Shown here piece after piece: positions 21,899 through 34,026 of a DNA stretch of 64,000 bases. The first letter of the stretch is position 1. Each line of letters starts with the position of its first letter. The notes beneath the pieces are model-generated. The model worked only from the letters and a program-made list of their open reading frames with translations, searched no databases and was not told the DNA's origin. The translations under genes and the position numbers were made by a program. This stretch comes from Hymenopellis radicata (lineage: Eukaryota; Basidiomycota; Agaricomycetes; Agaricales; Physalacriaceae), in assembly GCA_015501595.1 (NCBI GenBank), contig JADNRX010000148.1, forward strand, positions 59,470 to 123,469. The letters are read 5' to 3'.

Positions 21899-23893
21899 AT
21901 GGACGACTCTCAATTCCTCACCGGTGACACGCACAGCCCTCATTTTGGCTCAGGTATCGAGCTTCACGACATAGACCTTATCCCGCCGTCGCCGCCGTCG
22001 CAGTTTGCCGACGTTTTCGACATCGACGGCCCACTCAGCGACATCCTGTCTCCCCCTCCCGGTGCTGCCTTCCCCCACACACCACCATACGGTTCTAATC
22101 CGGGCTCCATCCAAGGCTCCCCGGGCTCTGCATACTCTGACCTAGACTTTTCGGACGACCCCACGAACTCCTCTTTATTGTTATACCCCGACTATCAGTC
22201 GGAATACAATCCGTCGGATTTTGACCACGCCTCACCCCAATACATGATGTTCCCCAACACGCTCTACGGTGACTATTCATCGCCCTCATCCAACGGAGGC
22301 TCGCCACATATTGCGCCGGCCAGCCTACAGGCCTCCCCGCGCCTCGAAGTGCAGCAGTCGTTTGAGAACATGTCGTTCAACAACCACTCTCCCAATTGGG
22401 GCACCGATGCACTCCCTGCAGAGGCCCGACCCAGCCCGCCACGGCTTATGATGCCGGACGATGAGGCTGGCTATCAGCAGCCGTCTATCAACGCGCCTGA
22501 TGGAGACGGAGCAGGAGGACCACGCCTTCAGGTAGTACCCGCCACACCAGTAAGCGGAGGCCGTAACAATAACGGATCCCTCTATATGAGACAGGGTGAG
22601 TCCCCGCCTAGCCGTCCCGGAGGCAATCGGCGGTATTGTCTATTGTCCTGATCGTAACTAACTGTGGCCAAATAGGACAGCAACAATCCCAACCAACGTG
22701 GAACCAATCAACCCCCTCCCCAGCTCCCCCCGCAATAAGACAGCAAAACGCCACACAACAGATACCTCAGCGACAAGAGCCATTCGGCTTCCCATCACGA
22801 CCCCCATCATCCACAGCTTTATATATCCCTCCTACCGCCGGTCGCTCACGTAGCAAGTCGGACTCCTCTCCTGGTGGACATCCTACTTGGGATACATTAG
22901 GACTGGGTGGGGGTGGTCTTGGGCTCAGTGGCGTCTCCAGTTCATTCAAAGATGAGTCAGCCGTGTCTGACCAGGCGTACTCTTTCAACGACAACCAATA
23001 CCTATCCCCAAGTGATTCCAATTCAGTGGGTCTGCGTAGATCGCGGAGCGAGCTTGCTGCTGGCAACCGCCCCGGCCACCTACGGGCTAGTCGCAGTGAT
23101 GATTTCGGCGCTAGCGGATACCTGATGCCTCCAGATCAGTACGGAAACTTCCTTACGCCGGGCATGAACATGAACATGAACAACATGGGGAGCGGAGCAC
23201 TGATGGGCTTGGAGGGCGGTATGGGACGTGGTCGACACGTACGTCGAGCCTCAAGTGGGTCACGTAGCGAACGTGGAATCAGCAGTCACGACGGCAGCCC
23301 GGCCAACAGTAATCGCGCTAGTCCTTATCCATCACCGAACGTCTCTCCTCGAGGCAGATACGAGGAGCTTCCGGCGCAAGTAAACGTCGGAGGTCAGGCT
23401 ATCCCGCTTAACGTCAGCAAGCAAAACGTAACTACGGGACGGACAAAGGCGGCGAGTCATAACAGGCGAAAGCAAGAGGCAAGCTTCGTTTGTCCTGTTC
23501 CAGGATGTGGCAGCACCTTTACGAGAAGTTTCAACTTAAAAGGTTCGTTTCCCATGTTGTGTCTAGAATGCGCGTGCTAATCTTTTGACAGGCCATATAC
23601 GATCACACAACGAAGAAAAACCCTTCGTATGTCCATGGCCTGGGTGCGGCAAGGGCTTCGCTCGACAGCATGACTGTAAAAGACACGAACAACTACATTC
23701 TAATTACCGGCCGTTCCAATGCGAGGGTTGTCAGAAACCGTTCGCGCGAATGGATGCTCTAAATCGACATCTACGGAGTGAAGGCGGGGCGGATTGTGCA
23801 AAACTATTAGAGGGGAAGGGCCAGACGCTACCACTAATGCAGCCCAAGATGGAGCTTATGCCGAAGATGGAGGATTGGGAGTCGGGTTTATAG
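21899..23893 (+). CDS. crz1-like: Crz1-like C2H2 transcription factor
   Basis: Three exons (21899-22595, 22676-23542, 23592-23893) give 621 residues. The N-terminal 480 residues are low-complexity, rich in Ser, Pro, Asn and Gly, typical of regulators controlled by phosphorylation; the serine-rich blocks ([23 protein letters not shown]) could be calcineurin or 14-3-3 sites. Three C-terminal C2H2 fingers follow: [46 protein letters not shown] and [19 protein letters not shown]. The FARQHD-KRH and [13 protein letters not shown] pattern is the signature of the calcineurin-responsive factor Crz1/CrzA. Nuclear activator of stress, Ca2+ and wall genes in fungi; function here is by family. The second intron cuts finger 1. 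A short piece of its N-terminal region ([11 protein letters not shown]) recurs at 61.25 kb. Confidence 0.85.
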
Positions 23894-25940
23894 TACAGGC
23901 CGTAGATTCGGTCTAGTATGGCGCGGATCTTGTCGGACAGGTGCTCTTTTCTTTCCCATTGACTTTTTATTTATTACCTTCCTGCTTTGCTCTCTGTATG
24001 TATAACGACCAAGAACTCAGTGTACACTACAACTACGCAATCAGTGTGAATCTATACGCCAGACCCTTTACTTCGAAGTTGGATGAGATGCCCGCTTCCT
24101 TTCGATTCTCAGTCTTTCCTTCCTTCCACAAGGTTGGATACATTCCCAACCCTCGCCTGAAATGAAGATCTGCCGGGAACATCTTAGCGACAAATCTGTC
24201 GGATGTCCTCAATTCAGGAGAACGATTTATTGGTGCTTTGGGTAATAAGGCGATTCGGCCGCCTTTTCATCTTCAATCATCTTACTTGTTCGTGGGCTCA
24301 GAGCAAAGTCTTTTCACGGAATAATATTGTTTTCGGTAAGCATCTGCATTCTTTTCTCTGGTATGTCTGTTCAACGATGTCTCGTAGTAAATGGGTCGGC
24401 GGAAATGGGGAGTCCGAACTCCCCCGCTGAAATGATTTCCACTTCGAACCTGCTTTCTAGTATAGCTCGCCAAACTTACCGTGGGACATCTGCGAAACTG
24501 TTCGAGTTGTAACACGGCTGTTCCGATGAATGACTTGATTTCAAACTTCGCGCATCGGAACCGCCAACTGTATCGCAGGCTGTGCCGCTTTCCCTGATTC
24601 GCGTCTGCAGATCGCTTAGCAGCGCCTTCAACGGAACGACAGGCGGCGTTAAGGTGATATCGGGGAGGAGCCCGAAGGCGGCGCAGTGGCTAAGCCGCAA
24701 AGGCTTGATATCTACTCTCGATGCAGATAGGAGTGATTCTCGATGAATCTTCTAACATGTTTTGGAGGGAGGCTTCTATTTCCTGCCGCATACAATTGAC
24801 CGCGACGAAGTGTGGTTCATTGTTTACAAGAGCAGACAGCATGTGAAAAGTCTCCTGGATCTCAGGAGGCGAACTTGGCGGCTGCGCTGTCTCCGACCTC
24901 GAATCGCGTACTTAGTACATGGGTGGAAGCTGGACTTCGCCATTCGTAACGCTTCCACACCCGGTCGTTCCTGATAGCGACCTGGTGCCGGTTTCTACCT
25001 ACCTAGCGAATTGGAGACAAAGATGGGTACGCCATTAACATACATCTCAATCGAGCATTACGACATCGTGGCATAAAATCATCCTTTTTACACTGCGAAC
25101 TGAGGGCTAGTGCTTCTTCCAGATTTTGACCTTCACCAATAGTTCGGGTAATGGCCGTGGAATCAGTATGTCTGTTACGTCCTTCATCATCGTACATCAA
25201 ACAAAGAAGTTGCTTATAATAGTGAGTGTATTAGTACTGTTCGGTTGTTTCCTTAGATCACTGCGGCTTATCAGTCCGTCAAGCTTCCTACTCCACAGTT
25301 CAAGCATGGGTTGCTTATGTCACAGAGATTAGAAACTCCCTTCTGTTCTGAGTACTATGAACCTCATTATGGAAGTGTGGCGCAATTCCAGCACAAAAGT
25401 TAATCTTTCGCGCGGCTGTAACTTGGGACCGCCGTCAGAAGAGAAACTGGATTGCTCGGCGCAGATACATTAGATCTCACTATCAACAGCACAGTTTCTT
25501 TAGGCCGGATAATTTGTGGCGCCGCCACATCCTTTTATCTACATACCCCCAATCTTGTCTCATGGCTTGTATTTCGGAAGGAATCACTTGTCACTTGCGA
25601 GACATGCATGAGACTCGCGAAAGTCGCTGACCGAGTCCTCGGGAATGCTCCGCAGGTTGAAGTCGGTGCCCGGTGATAAAGGTCACGGAGGGAGTCGAAG
25701 AATGAATTGTAGCATACCAAAGCGTGTGGTCATGACCATAGTCGATATTCCTATGGATGTTTCTTACCTCCGACATGTATGGACTTTTACTATCCGGGAA
25801 CTTGGCAACCCGCACGGAAGAAAAAGCCGACGCAATGTTCTTTGGCGAATGTTGGACCCACAACACGCGCGCGCTGCATAATACCCTCAAGTAATGTCCT
25901 TGTACAACGGGAATATCTCGCACACCTCCTCGTGAGCACT
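23894..25940. other. 2 kb without a supported gene
   Basis: The first about 250 bp are T-rich and fit the 3' untranslated region of the Crz1-like gene. Beyond that no gene, tRNA or transposon end was found. Confidence 0.4.
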
Positions 25941-26106
25941 GATAAATGACCCACTAGTACACGGTTCCGTCACGGTGAGCCACTGCCAGTTACGCGAGCA
26001 CCACTCAATAGAAACTACGCACGAGACGTGCAGATAAGTAAATGGCCCACTACTTACACGGTTCCGTGGGCCACTGCCAGTTACGCGAGGCACCACTCGA
26101 CAGAAA
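25941..26106 (+). repeat. Two direct copies of a 74-bp sequence
   Basis: 25941-26014 (GATAAATGACCCACTAGTAC...) recurs at 26033-26106 with small indels. Both contain CACGGTTCCGT and GCCACTGCCAGTTACGCGAG. Period is about 92 bp. There is no coding content; the copies lie downstream of the minus-strand ICMT-like gene. Confidence 0.85.
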
Positions 26107-26199
26107 ACAAGTTTCATGAACATGAGATGCAATAGATTCTAATGACACTGGGTATATACATTATTAGTTGAATAGTTCTCCATCATCACGTCTATTGAT

Positions 26200-26994
26200 T
26201 CAGTAAACGCCCGGAAACAACCGATACGGAACCTGCTCAGCCCACCTATCCCACGCCGCACCAAACGTATTCCTCAGCATCACATCCTCCTCCCGCACCC
26301 TGATCGCCACCAGAATCACCGTCAGCGCGGACATGCCCGACAGCCAAAACGCGGCACCAGCAGCCCCCGGCGGTGCCCAGCGCGCCGCTCTCCCACATCC
26401 ACGAGTTCCTGCCCAGCAGGCACACCGCGGATCCAGCAAAGGCGAGCACTGAACCGGTGTACGACGGGTGTCGCACGATGCTGTATGGCCCGGTCGTGAT
26501 GAGCTTGTGGTCCTGCCGCTGGGCGAGCTCGAACGTGAACATCTTCCCCATTTCGCGGTAGCACAGGAGCCGGAGGCGCAGCCGAAGATGCCGATGCTGC
26601 AGGAGAGGAAGAACGTGGGGTGGGCTGCGTGATGGGGAGGAGAGCGTGAGAGCGGGTGGTGGTGAAGGAGAGGTAGGAGAGGATGTCGTCGCTAGCAGTG
26701 AACGTGGGGAACGCGAAGCGAGGATGGTAGCGCATTCGCAGATGGTGACGAGCCAGTATATCACCTGTGGAGTCAATGATGGTAGTTAGAAGGCTGATTA
26801 GTGTCAAAATTCAAGGTGCTCACGTTAATAACAGGGAACATCGAGAAGACGATGCCCAGCGCGAACTCGGCTGTCCTCCAGCTGACATTCTTGGGCGTAT
26901 AGTGCTCTGTCTTCGTGGCCCTGTTCGGCGGGTTTATGGCGAGGTGAACACACGTCGTCAGCGCCAGAAGAAAAGGGATCTTGATCAAAGACAT
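26200..26994 (-). CDS. ICMT-like membrane methyltransferase, paralogue with frame breaks
   Basis: Starts MSLIKIPFLLALTTCVHLAINPP (26994), with an intron after FSMFPVIN, then VIYWLVTICECATIL. The conserved core EMGKMFTFELAQRQDHKLIT and TGPYSIVRHPSYTG is intact, and the C-terminus REEDVMLRNTFGAAWDRWAEQV-PYRLFPGVY ends at TGA 26202-26200. Compared with the copy at 18279 the reading frame moves four times: after TIL, before HHAAHPTFFLSC, before RLLCYREMG, and in a GGGGG run before AAGAAFWLSG. Three are single missing bases beside C runs. The middle is very GC-rich. Either a compensated pseudogene or an error-rich stretch of sequence. Enzyme role as for the paralogue. Confidence 0.72.
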
Positions 26995-27940
26995 GATAGA
27001 GCAATAGTAGGCGGGATGAAGAAAACCCGCGACAGACGGTATTTAAAGCATTTCCTGAAGAAAGTGTCAAGGGCGCACGGTGCCGACCTGTTTTGGCGAG
27101 GAATGATGATGCACGCCGGAACGCGGCGCCATCCGAAGTCTTCGGGGTGTGTGCGTAGATTCATGTCGCTTCACTGGCATGACAGCCCGCCGTAAAACCC
27201 TACTCGCGGTAGACGCAGTCCCGGGGCTAGAAGCATTGCCCTTGGAAGGCTATCCTTTGGAGAGTGGGTATTACGCGTCTTGAGTAGTACTGACTTAGAA
27301 GGAAGGAAGAGGAAATGCGAGCCTCGTGCCTCGCGGACTCGGAAGTCGTTCCGCCCGCCGTCACGGTGCAATGGCAAACACAGCCCTCTGGTGCGAAGAC
27401 CATGGAGAACAGTCACGGCGATCCATGTCAACCCAAAAGACCGTTCGGAAATGATGCGAATAATCGGTGAGTGGTGAAGATAATATATGTATGTCTCTGT
27501 GCTCAGAGTTGCCAATCACGTTTGTCAAGTTGAAGACTTGATAGGAACGTTAAGGTATTGTCAGGGTATTGTTCAGAGCCATCGACGCGTCTGCCAGTGA
27601 ATCAACTTCGCAGGGGTGGAACAAGGCACAAGGGAGGACCGCCTACTTTTGAGCCGTGAGTCATTATGACGCCGCCAGACAACTTGGCTAGTGACCTGAA
27701 TCTGGAAATTCCAAAGACGCACAGCTCGACACAGCTGGCGATAACATGACCGCCCATATTTATTGTATGGCCCCTTCCGAATGACGTCCTCATCATCATT
27801 GAGCTTGTCCAAATTTAAATCTCCAAACATCGCGTAAAGTTACAACAATGAACAATACAAAATGGAACGCTATACATTAGCCATATCTCTGACTCAAGTG
27901 ACATATTCGTACAGCCAACTCCAACATCAGAAGTCGATAT
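26995..27940. other. Intergenic
   Basis: No supported gene. It lies between two minus-strand genes and should hold the promoter of the ICMT-like paralogue. Confidence 0.4.
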
Positions 27941-28951
27941 TCAATCCACGTACGCGTCCAACGAGAGAACGTCCGACCAATCAGCATCAATCTCCTCCGG
28001 CACGTCAAGCTCAACGTGAGGTTCCGTCATGTTACTCATCCGCGCATCCATCGAGGACTCGACGCTAGCCGATTCTGTGTTGAAACGACATATAGACGGC
28101 GCCGAGAACGAGGGCGGAACGCAAGGCAGTGCGTGGGCGTGGGACAACAAGGCAGGGAGCGATTGCGTCGTGTCGCTAATTTTCAAGTTACTACTCAGAG
28201 ATGCGGCGATAGTGCTAGGCGCAGAACTTGTGCACGGAAATGGCGCGTTGATAAACGATGGAGTATATCTGAGTTTTCCGGGCCTAGAGGAGAATTTGGC
28301 AAAGGCGGGAGGAGGAGGCGTGGAATGGCTGTATGGCGGGAGGGCTTCGGTCCAGCATTGAGAGGTAGGCGTTGTCGGAACGTTGTCATAGCTGTGATGA
28401 TCGTCGTGGTCGTAGTCATCATCTTCGTCTGGGTTCTGGATGACAAGGGACTTGATAGTACCCCACGCGGACTGTCTATCAAAGACGGCGCGCGCCTCGT
28501 ACTCGTCATCGTGGCAGTCTTCAAACGCTTGGCGGACGAGGGCGACAATGTCTGTGTGTGTGGCGCGATTCTTGAGAATGATTGGGAACCATCTAGTTGA
28601 ACGACGGCGTCTGTGGCGGACTTGCTTTGGTTTTGGGGATGGAGTACTAGCGTCTGATGAAGCGTTATTGGGTATAGACGAGCGTATGTTTGTTTCCTGC
28701 TTGGAGATGTCTAGCACGGAGTATACGCGAGCTGTCACGCCCGCCGTTAATAGAAGCACGAAATGTATATGGCGGCGAGAAGAGCTTACGCGAAACTTGA
28801 TGATGTCCGCGCTCAATGTCAGGTTCGGCGTGGGATGACTTGTGGGATCTAGTTTTGATGGAGGAGGATGGAAGATGGCGAAGCAGACGCGGCACAGGCA
28901 GTGATAGATGTATAAGACGGCAGAAATGGTAGCATCCAGAAGACGGGTCAT
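27941..28951 (-). CDS. Hypothetical protein with N-terminal membrane segment
   Basis: An uninterrupted frame of 336 codons from ATG 28951. It starts with MTRLLDATISAVLYIYHCLC and has a second hydrophobic stretch HIHFVLLLTAGVTARVYSVL near residues 60-80. The rest is polar: a basic run (RHRRRRSTRWFPII), then an acidic/His run (DEDDDYDHDDHHSYDN), and an acidic C-terminus (ELDVPEEIDADWSDVL). No family recognised. A GTAAGC site near residue 55 could be a splice donor, but no join clearly improves the protein. The frame is open without splicing for over 1 kb, which is rare in this window and supports coding. Confidence 0.5.
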   Translation of the reverse strand: MTRLLDATISAVLYIYHCLCRVCFAIFHPPPSKLDPTSHPTPNLTLSADIIKFRVSSSRRHIHFVLLLTAGVTARVYSVLDISKQETNIRSSIPNNASSDASTPSPKPKQVRHRRRRSTRWFPIILKNRATHTDIVALVRQAFEDCHDDEYEARAVFDRQSAWGTIKSLVIQNPDEDDDYDHDDHHSYDNVPTTPTSQCWTEALPPYSHSTPPPPAFAKFSSRPGKLRYTPSFINAPFPCTSSAPSTIAASLSSNLKISDTTQSLPALLSHAHALPCVPPSFSAPSICRFNTESASVESSMDARMSNMTEPHVELDVPEEIDADWSDVLSLDAYVD

Positions 28952-29425
28952 ACTGAGCAAGTGTGGCGAGCAAGTCGATAGTCGAAGTTGAACCACAGAA
29001 CATGAATCTGATCGACGGAGATGTCGGGTATGACAAAAATATGTCACGGACCGGATTTCCGATAACTTTGTGGTGGGGGGTCGTGCGACCGTCCCAGAAG
29101 CACAGGACAAGGACAAAGACAATTACTCGGCTCGAATACCAGCGGATATCGAGCGTCATGGGAGCTGGAAAGGCCGCCATGCGCAGCTATGACGATGGAT
29201 GGAGAACTGCAAGCGGTGCATCAAAATTGCTGCGGTTAAATCCGTCGGGAGGCTGTGCCACATGGGAAAAGCGTGACGGCGTATCATGTCACAGCCGCCC
29301 TTCTCGTTTCACCGTCTTCGCTTTTGCTCACCGTTCACGGCGACGTCCAGCGTTCTCTCCTCATCGCCTCACACGGCGTCGACAGCCTTTTATTACCCTA
29401 GAGTCTCCGCGGAGCACCATCCCAC
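28952..29425. other. Divergent intergenic region
   Basis: The space between a minus-strand and a plus-strand gene; expected to carry both promoters. No clear box or operator seen. Confidence 0.35.
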
Positions 29426-30595
29426 ATGAAGTCGTCTCGTAATCTCCTTCTTTCATGCCTCCTGGCCGTTGCATTTGCCAACGCAGCACATGCTCTGGAG
29501 CCACGGCAGAGTAATATCCTTACCCTTCCCAGCGGTGGTGGTGAAACGACTACAACAGGGGGTACAACGACCCAGCAGACGACAACCACCTCCACTTCAA
29601 CCACAGCGGCCACAACAGAGAAGACATCGACAACGTCTACTTCACTGTCCACAACGACGACGTCCGACAAACCGACGTCACAGCCGCCAACCACAACCGC
29701 CACGACCACCAATGCCCCACCCCAGCCGAGCACACCCAGGTGGTAACCACCAACTCGCAGGGAGAGGATGTAACAATTACCATCACAAACACCAATTCCG
29801 CCACCGACACATCGGCCTCGGCCTCGTCTACTGCGTCGAGCGGGTCGTCGTCATCGGATAACTCTGATTCAGGCCTAGGTACAGGCTCTATTGTTGGTAT
29901 CGCAGTGGCGGGCGGTGTCGCTGTGCTCGGTGTTATTGCCTTTGTTATCTGGAAGTTCACCAGAAAGCGCTTTAACGACTTTGATGATAGTACGTTTGAT
30001 TATTATTTATCTTTCCGTATCCTAACTTGTTCATTAGGCGAAGCCATACAATGGCCCGAGCTTAACGCTCATGGCGGCGCTGCTCCCGACACCCATCCCT
30101 TCCCACACACAACACCGGTCGAGCTGGATTCGGCACGGATTCGGAAGTCTCCCTCTCCCGCGCACCCTCCCAAACCGGCACCAATTACTCTACCCCAGAT
30201 CTTGGTGCCCACAATGATCCATACGCCGTTCCTCCTTTACCGCACTTAAACCCAGGCAACCACTACCCTACCACGACGATCCCAACGCCGTTGGTGCTTA
30301 CTATGATCCCTATCGCGGTCCCATACCAAATACCTTTGAGCAGGGAGCGGGTGGTGAAGTTTACCCTATGACCCAGATGGGACGTGCAAGTCCCGCGCCT
30401 GGCGCAGCGCTAGCATATCCCGATGTAGGAGGCCGCGCAAGTCCTGGACCACAGGCTGCTTACGGCGGTCGTTCCAGTCCAGGGCCCCAAGCGGCCTATG
30501 GGATGGGTATGGGGCGTACAGCGTCTCCGGGCCCTCAAATGGCGTACGGGCGTTCATCGCCAGGGCCGCAGGCAGCGTACGGCGGTGCACGGTAG
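29426..30595 (+). CDS. Mid2/Wsc-like single-pass surface protein with frame breaks
   Basis: Signal peptide MKSSRNLLLSCLLAVAFANA, then a long Thr/Ser/Pro stretch (TTTTGGTTTQQTTTTSTS) expected to be heavily O-mannosylated, a SDNSDSGLGTGSIVGIAV juxtamembrane segment, one TM helix (VAGGVAVLGVIAFVIW), a KFTRKRF stop-transfer, and a cytoplasmic tail WPELNAHGG ... ending in repeats of SPGPQAAYGGR. This is the design of fungal cell-wall stress sensors. One intron lies at about 29989-30037. The frame breaks three times by a missing base: in CACCCCAG before TQVVTTNSQG (about 29730), in CTTCCCAC after HP (about 30105), and in TACCCTACC before YHDDPNAVGAYY (about 30270). Spliced and frame-corrected it is a coherent protein; as given it is disrupted. 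Confidence 0.72.
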
Positions 30596-31303
30596 TCCCC
30601 ACCGCTATTGTACATATTCCCCTTACCCTTATTGCCATACCCAACACACACACACTGCACGCTCTCACCAAAAGGTTACCATACTCTCCATCCTGGTGGT
30701 GGCGTACATCGTTCATTTAATTATTGTCTTTCTAATCTCAGTTCGTTGTCTTGTTATTATCCTCATGGACCACGTATCTCTTTACTGGACCCAATCACAC
30801 ACATTCGTTACGAAGCATCCGGGTCTAGATTCTTGGTTGCTGTCGGGCTGCGCAGTGATATTGGCTTTCTGTTGGACGTTGCCCCTTGCTACATGCCTCC
30901 CCGTTCTGTCCGCGGAGTATCATACACTTGTGCTTTATGCGGCTTTTACGCCATGTCTATGCGAATATCATTCCAAACTACGAGCCAGGCAATGTGACAA
31001 GAAATCCTAGCCAAGTGGAACGAGTATGAGTATGAGTATGAGTTGGGGCTGACCACTTCTGCCGCATATTATAGCAAACAGTCGTGGCTCCGCGCTCACG
31101 TGTCCCGGCCACACGCTCGCGGTCATCAAGCAATGTCGCATGTGAATGGGCACTCAAGTTGCCGTCGTTTGCATACACTACTTGACAAGTGACGGATGAC
31201 TACCAGACCCCATGGCAGCCACCCCAATTAAGCCGGATTTTCTCGCTGTTTTCAAGAGGGTAGTTCAAGGGACTACCACCCACTACTACACATCAATGCA
31301 CAA
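30596..31303. other. Intergenic with a short GAGTAT microsatellite
   Basis: No supported gene. Three units of GAGTAT occur at about 31022-31042. Confidence 0.4.
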
Positions 31304-32074
31304 TTAGCCAAACCCACGTCCTGCCAAAGCGACATAGTCATCTTGATCCCAGAGGTCCTGAGCGTCTTCTCCTTCCGCCACGTCGTCGTCGTCCGTGCCA
31401 TCGTCATCGATAGAGTCATCCACCTCATTGTGGCTTCCCTCATACAACGCCCGCGCCGGCACAAACATCGCAGACTCATCAAACAGTGAGAACACGTCAG
31501 AGACATACTGACCAAAACGAGCACACGCCCGCTCCGATGACAGTAGTGTGTGCAATATGAAAAATCCCTGTCCTGTTTCGCGCATTACTCTCCAACTGAC
31601 TTCTCTAGCCTCCAGATCCGACCAGAAGCTAGCGCGTAACGCCACCAGGGAGCGGGACTCATTGCACACAAGCAGAGCATGAACCTCATCTTCTACGCAT
31701 GTTCGGCAGAAACGACAGAGCCTCCACTCACGCGGAACGGGTCTTCTTCTCTGGCCATCACCCCTTCGTAGGACCTCTACCGCCAAACGGTGATTCGAGG
31801 CCACCAGCCGTCCCAGAGCTCGGCGGTGATCAGGGTTCGCGACACCCGTCCACGGCTGTCTCTTCACAAAATATAGCCGGCCGTGCTCCCTTTTTCTGTC
31901 CAGTTTTGCTCGAACCTCCCGAAACCGCTGATGGAGCATCCACAGGCGGGGTGAACTCAACACTGTGCCCTCGACCCAGGCATCACATGCACGATACACC
32001 CGATCTACGACTTCATTGAACCACTCCTTCGTCTTCATCTCACGCCCATCCCAACTCGGCGCCACGACCGACAC
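31304..32074 (-). mobile_element. LINE-type reverse transcriptase C-terminal remnant
   Basis: A 256-codon open frame whose middle reads REWRLCRFCRTCVEDEVHALLVC, a Cys/His knuckle like the zf-RVT domain found after the RT domain of non-LTR retrotransposon polyproteins. The flanks (WFNEVVDRVYRACDAWVEGT, LVASNHRLAVEVLRRGDG) and a strongly acidic tail resemble the ends of such proteins in mushrooms. No RT catalytic motif is within reach upstream, so it is a 5'-truncated or decayed copy. Upstream on the same strand an open frame to 32357 may be a further piece. It could instead be a domesticated stand-alone protein. Confidence 0.5.
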
Positions 32075-34026
32075 GATGATGCGGGTATGACAGGCAGGAG
32101 GTACTTATCATGATTACTTTCTCAGGTATAATCCTTCCTCTCAGATGCAGCAATGGCTCTGGCAAAGCTAAATGACCAGTGGTATGCCAGTTATTAGACG
32201 GCCCCGCACGAGACATCCCTGGATATCGAGAATGGTTCGAGGATTCACTCGCACTCGAAGTGGCTGTTGTCGGTATGGAGAAGGAGTCCCGTCTTTTGTA
32301 GACCTTTCTGCTCAGTTCGTTATTGACTGCCTGTAGGCGCTGCGTTCCATAAATCACCTGCCAAGGGCGGCCAGGATGGCGCTCTGCTCAGACCGCACAA
32401 TTGCCTGGATCCCATTTGAACACGCCCTGCCCCATGTTTGATAGATTACGGAATCGGTGGAGAGATATTAACCAGGATGGCACGGCCAACAAGTACGGAA
32501 AGTACCATTGCATATGTACGACAGAGGTACACTTTGGTCCTCGCTTCCTCTTCTACTTATTCATACATCTCATCGTCAGGCTATCTCTAAAATTGCAAAT
32601 GGCGACTACGACGCGCTCTCAGATGACAATCTCCTTTTGACTGTGGACACTACAGTACAGGATGTCGGTACCATCCTCAAGATGACCGTAGGAGCTCGGG
32701 CCAGTGATAACAAGTGCAAGCGATGAGCTGAGGTTGACAACAGCCTGCTACACATTGTAGGCAAGAGCAGAGGCCATCAAAAGCACCGTTAGAGGTGGAA
32801 TGAGCTTTCTACAAGAGACATTGTCGAACGATCGTTCGAGTGTCAGTGGTTCTCTCGTGGCATATAATATTCTATAGGTTCACCATTAGCAATCCCTGAT
32901 ATCAGGATGGGAGTTAGTGGGAGTTTGACGGGAGAATCTCTCCGGAAACCACTGTGTCCGCCGTTGGCCTTAAGCTTCAAGCTTGCCGACGACGATTAAT
33001 TAAAGTGGCACTCTGCATACGAGGCCCGCACAAAGTCGCCTTAATCTCCACAGACTTTGTACCACATGAGCCTTCTAAAACGGTGTTCAAACATGCCCTA
33101 AAACTCAAAGGTTAACGGAATGTTGATACAGGTAAACGCCGCGCGCTAATATTAAAGCAGTCGACAGAAGGTACCATGTCGAGTAGTGGAGCCAATCATA
33201 GCAGCGTAAACCAATGCATGTCTTGCAGTTGCGTTCGAGGTGACCGCCGTCTATCTCATCAATTGGTATCTCGAGCTCGAGGTCTCGCACGTAACCGAGC
33301 AGGCAATGTAGCGGTAGATTGATCAGCGGCAACCTAGCACGCAGAAGGGGTACGCGACTATTCCTAGCGTCAAAAGGATGAAGTGACAGGAAAACGTCCG
33401 AGATCCACGCCGAACGGGTCGAGCGAATCGGCAAGGGCGCGCTAAAGAACGCGACACATGAGTCGTAATGCGCAAGACACAGAACGAGTGACATACTGTA
33501 AATACAGAACATACTCCTCGTCCACAGACCAGAAGGGGCAGAACTGTGTATGTGCACCACTCTGCGTGCACAACGCCGCTGTTTTCTTGCTTCGAGCACG
33601 CGTCATACCGACGTTAACGTATGTAACCGGCCAAGCAGGCGGAGCGGCGGCCCCTCCTCCTTTCAGCACGCCACCTTTCGGTTGTAGGTCAGCTTCCGTC
33701 GTGTGGAGAATCTGCTGTGTGCGCATGAGCCTCCCGAGGACTGCGCATATCCACGCTGGTGTTATAGGGTCTCTGATTGCGAGGCTGAGATCACGTCATG
33801 CAAGGCCTGGATGAACGTCAGCTGAACTGTTGTGCTTATGTAGGTGTGGTGGACGCAACTTGAGCAGTGTCGTGGAGCTCAATGTGGCCAATCGAGTGAG
33901 ATCTGAGTCACGAGACTAGGTCGGTCTCGGCGATTATCGATTAGACATCAACATGGCAAGAAGTTTGTTTAAAGTTCAACCTCCTTTTACCGCTTGGGTT
34001 GCCTTTCAACTTGTTCAACCACCACC
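32075..34026. other. 2 kb without a supported gene
   Basis: Open frames on the minus strand (33105-33599) have no recognisable content. No tRNA and no clear terminal repeats were found. Confidence 0.35.

Noticed and set aside
24660..24740. A tRNA-like stretch (GGCGCAGTGGCTAAGC)
   Set aside because: It resembles an A box, but no matching B box or acceptor stem follows.
28016..28600. A 194-codon plus-strand frame
   Set aside because: Shadow of the longer minus-strand hypothetical gene; Arg/Val-rich as expected for an antisense frame.
33105..33599. A 164-codon minus-strand frame
   Set aside because: No domain, no splice partners and Cys/Leu-rich composition without pattern; not supported as a gene.
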